DNA of 42,010 bases, taken from positions 1 to 42,010 of the forward strand of contig JBOFCO010000003.1 of the NCBI GenBank assembly GCA_051646105.1, written 5' to 3'. Numbering within the stretch: position 1 is the first letter of the stretch; each line of letters opens with the position of its first letter. The notes beneath the pieces are model-generated. The model saw only the letters and a list, made by a program, of their open reading frames with translations. It ran no database searches and was not told the DNA's origin. The translations under genes were made by a program, and so were the position numbers. The stretch is from JBOFCO01 sp051646105. Its GTDB lineage: Bacteria; Pseudomonadota; Alphaproteobacteria; Rhodobacterales; Rhodobacteraceae. This document shows, in pieces, positions 41,975 through 42,010 of the stretch.

Positions 41975-42010
41975 CGCCGGTATCGCAGCGATATCGGCGT
42001 GTTTTGTTTT
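41975..42010 (+). terminator. Intrinsic terminator after the 44-residue gene
   Basis: An 11-bp stem (41975-41985 with 41989-41999, one G-T pair, 3-base loop) is followed by TGTTTTGTTTT at the window edge, the typical rho-independent pattern. Confidence 0.9.

Overview
The window looks like a chromosomal segment of an alphaproteobacterium of the Rhodobacteraceae type (Paracoccus/Rhodobacter-like). This rests on the moderately high G+C content, dense gene packing with many ATGA/TGATG overlaps, protein families typical of that group (a stand-alone Hint-domain protein, a long-form HPF, an FzlA-like GST), and the gene order kdsD-lptC-lptA-lptB-rpoN-hpf-ptsN. It is mostly core genome. I see no insertion sequence, prophage, CRISPR array or rRNA operon. 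No intergenic gap exceeds about 215 bases.

Layout. (1) 1-3.7 kb, minus strand: the first codons of an unidentified gene, queG, an FzlA-like GST, the peptidoglycan transglycosylase mtgA, and a Hint-domain protein. (2) 3.7-11.2 kb, minus strand: a glutamate synthase operon read gltD, small exported protein, alpha/beta-hydrolase, gltB, closed by a clear intrinsic terminator. (3) 11.3-13.2 kb, minus strand: uppP and an NDUFA9-type NAD(P)-binding protein. (4) 13.3-19.4 kb, plus strand: tRNA-Leu(CAG) with a good promoter, a short RNase D, arabinose-5-phosphate isomerase, LptC/LptA/LptB, sigma-54, HPF and PtsN. (5) 19.5-29.9 kb: a surface-glycan block with a double sulfotransferase-like protein, four glycosyltransferases, galU, kdsB and cysQ (all minus), plus a divergent polysaccharide-type ABC permease. 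(6) 29.9-34.7 kb: alkB (minus), then dnaK, dnaJ and radC (plus). (7) 34.8-38.7 kb, minus strand: an uncharacterised exported protein and secA. (8) 38.9-42.0 kb, plus strand: a parvulin-type PPIase, argJ, mutT, and a 44-residue gene followed by a strong intrinsic terminator at the window's end.

How the genes fit together. Envelope biogenesis dominates: Kdo supply (KdsD, KdsB), LPS transport (LptABC), lipid-carrier recycling (UppP), glycan strand synthesis (MtgA), secretion and folding (SecA, PPIase), and a glycan locus. A sulfotransferase and a PAP phosphatase (CysQ) in that locus suggest the glycan may be sulfated. Nitrogen metabolism (GltBD, RpoN, PtsN) and stress or translation control (DnaKJ, HPF) make up most of the rest.

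The least explained material is: the tandem sulfotransferase-like protein; the two uncharacterised genes built into the glutamate synthase operon; several RNA-scale inverted repeats placed at translation starts (before RNase D, HPF, the Hint gene, queG and gltD); a dyad at the expected dnaK transcription start; and the 44-residue gene. I found no clearly new multi-gene defence or mobile system. All calls come from reading the sequence, without database searches.
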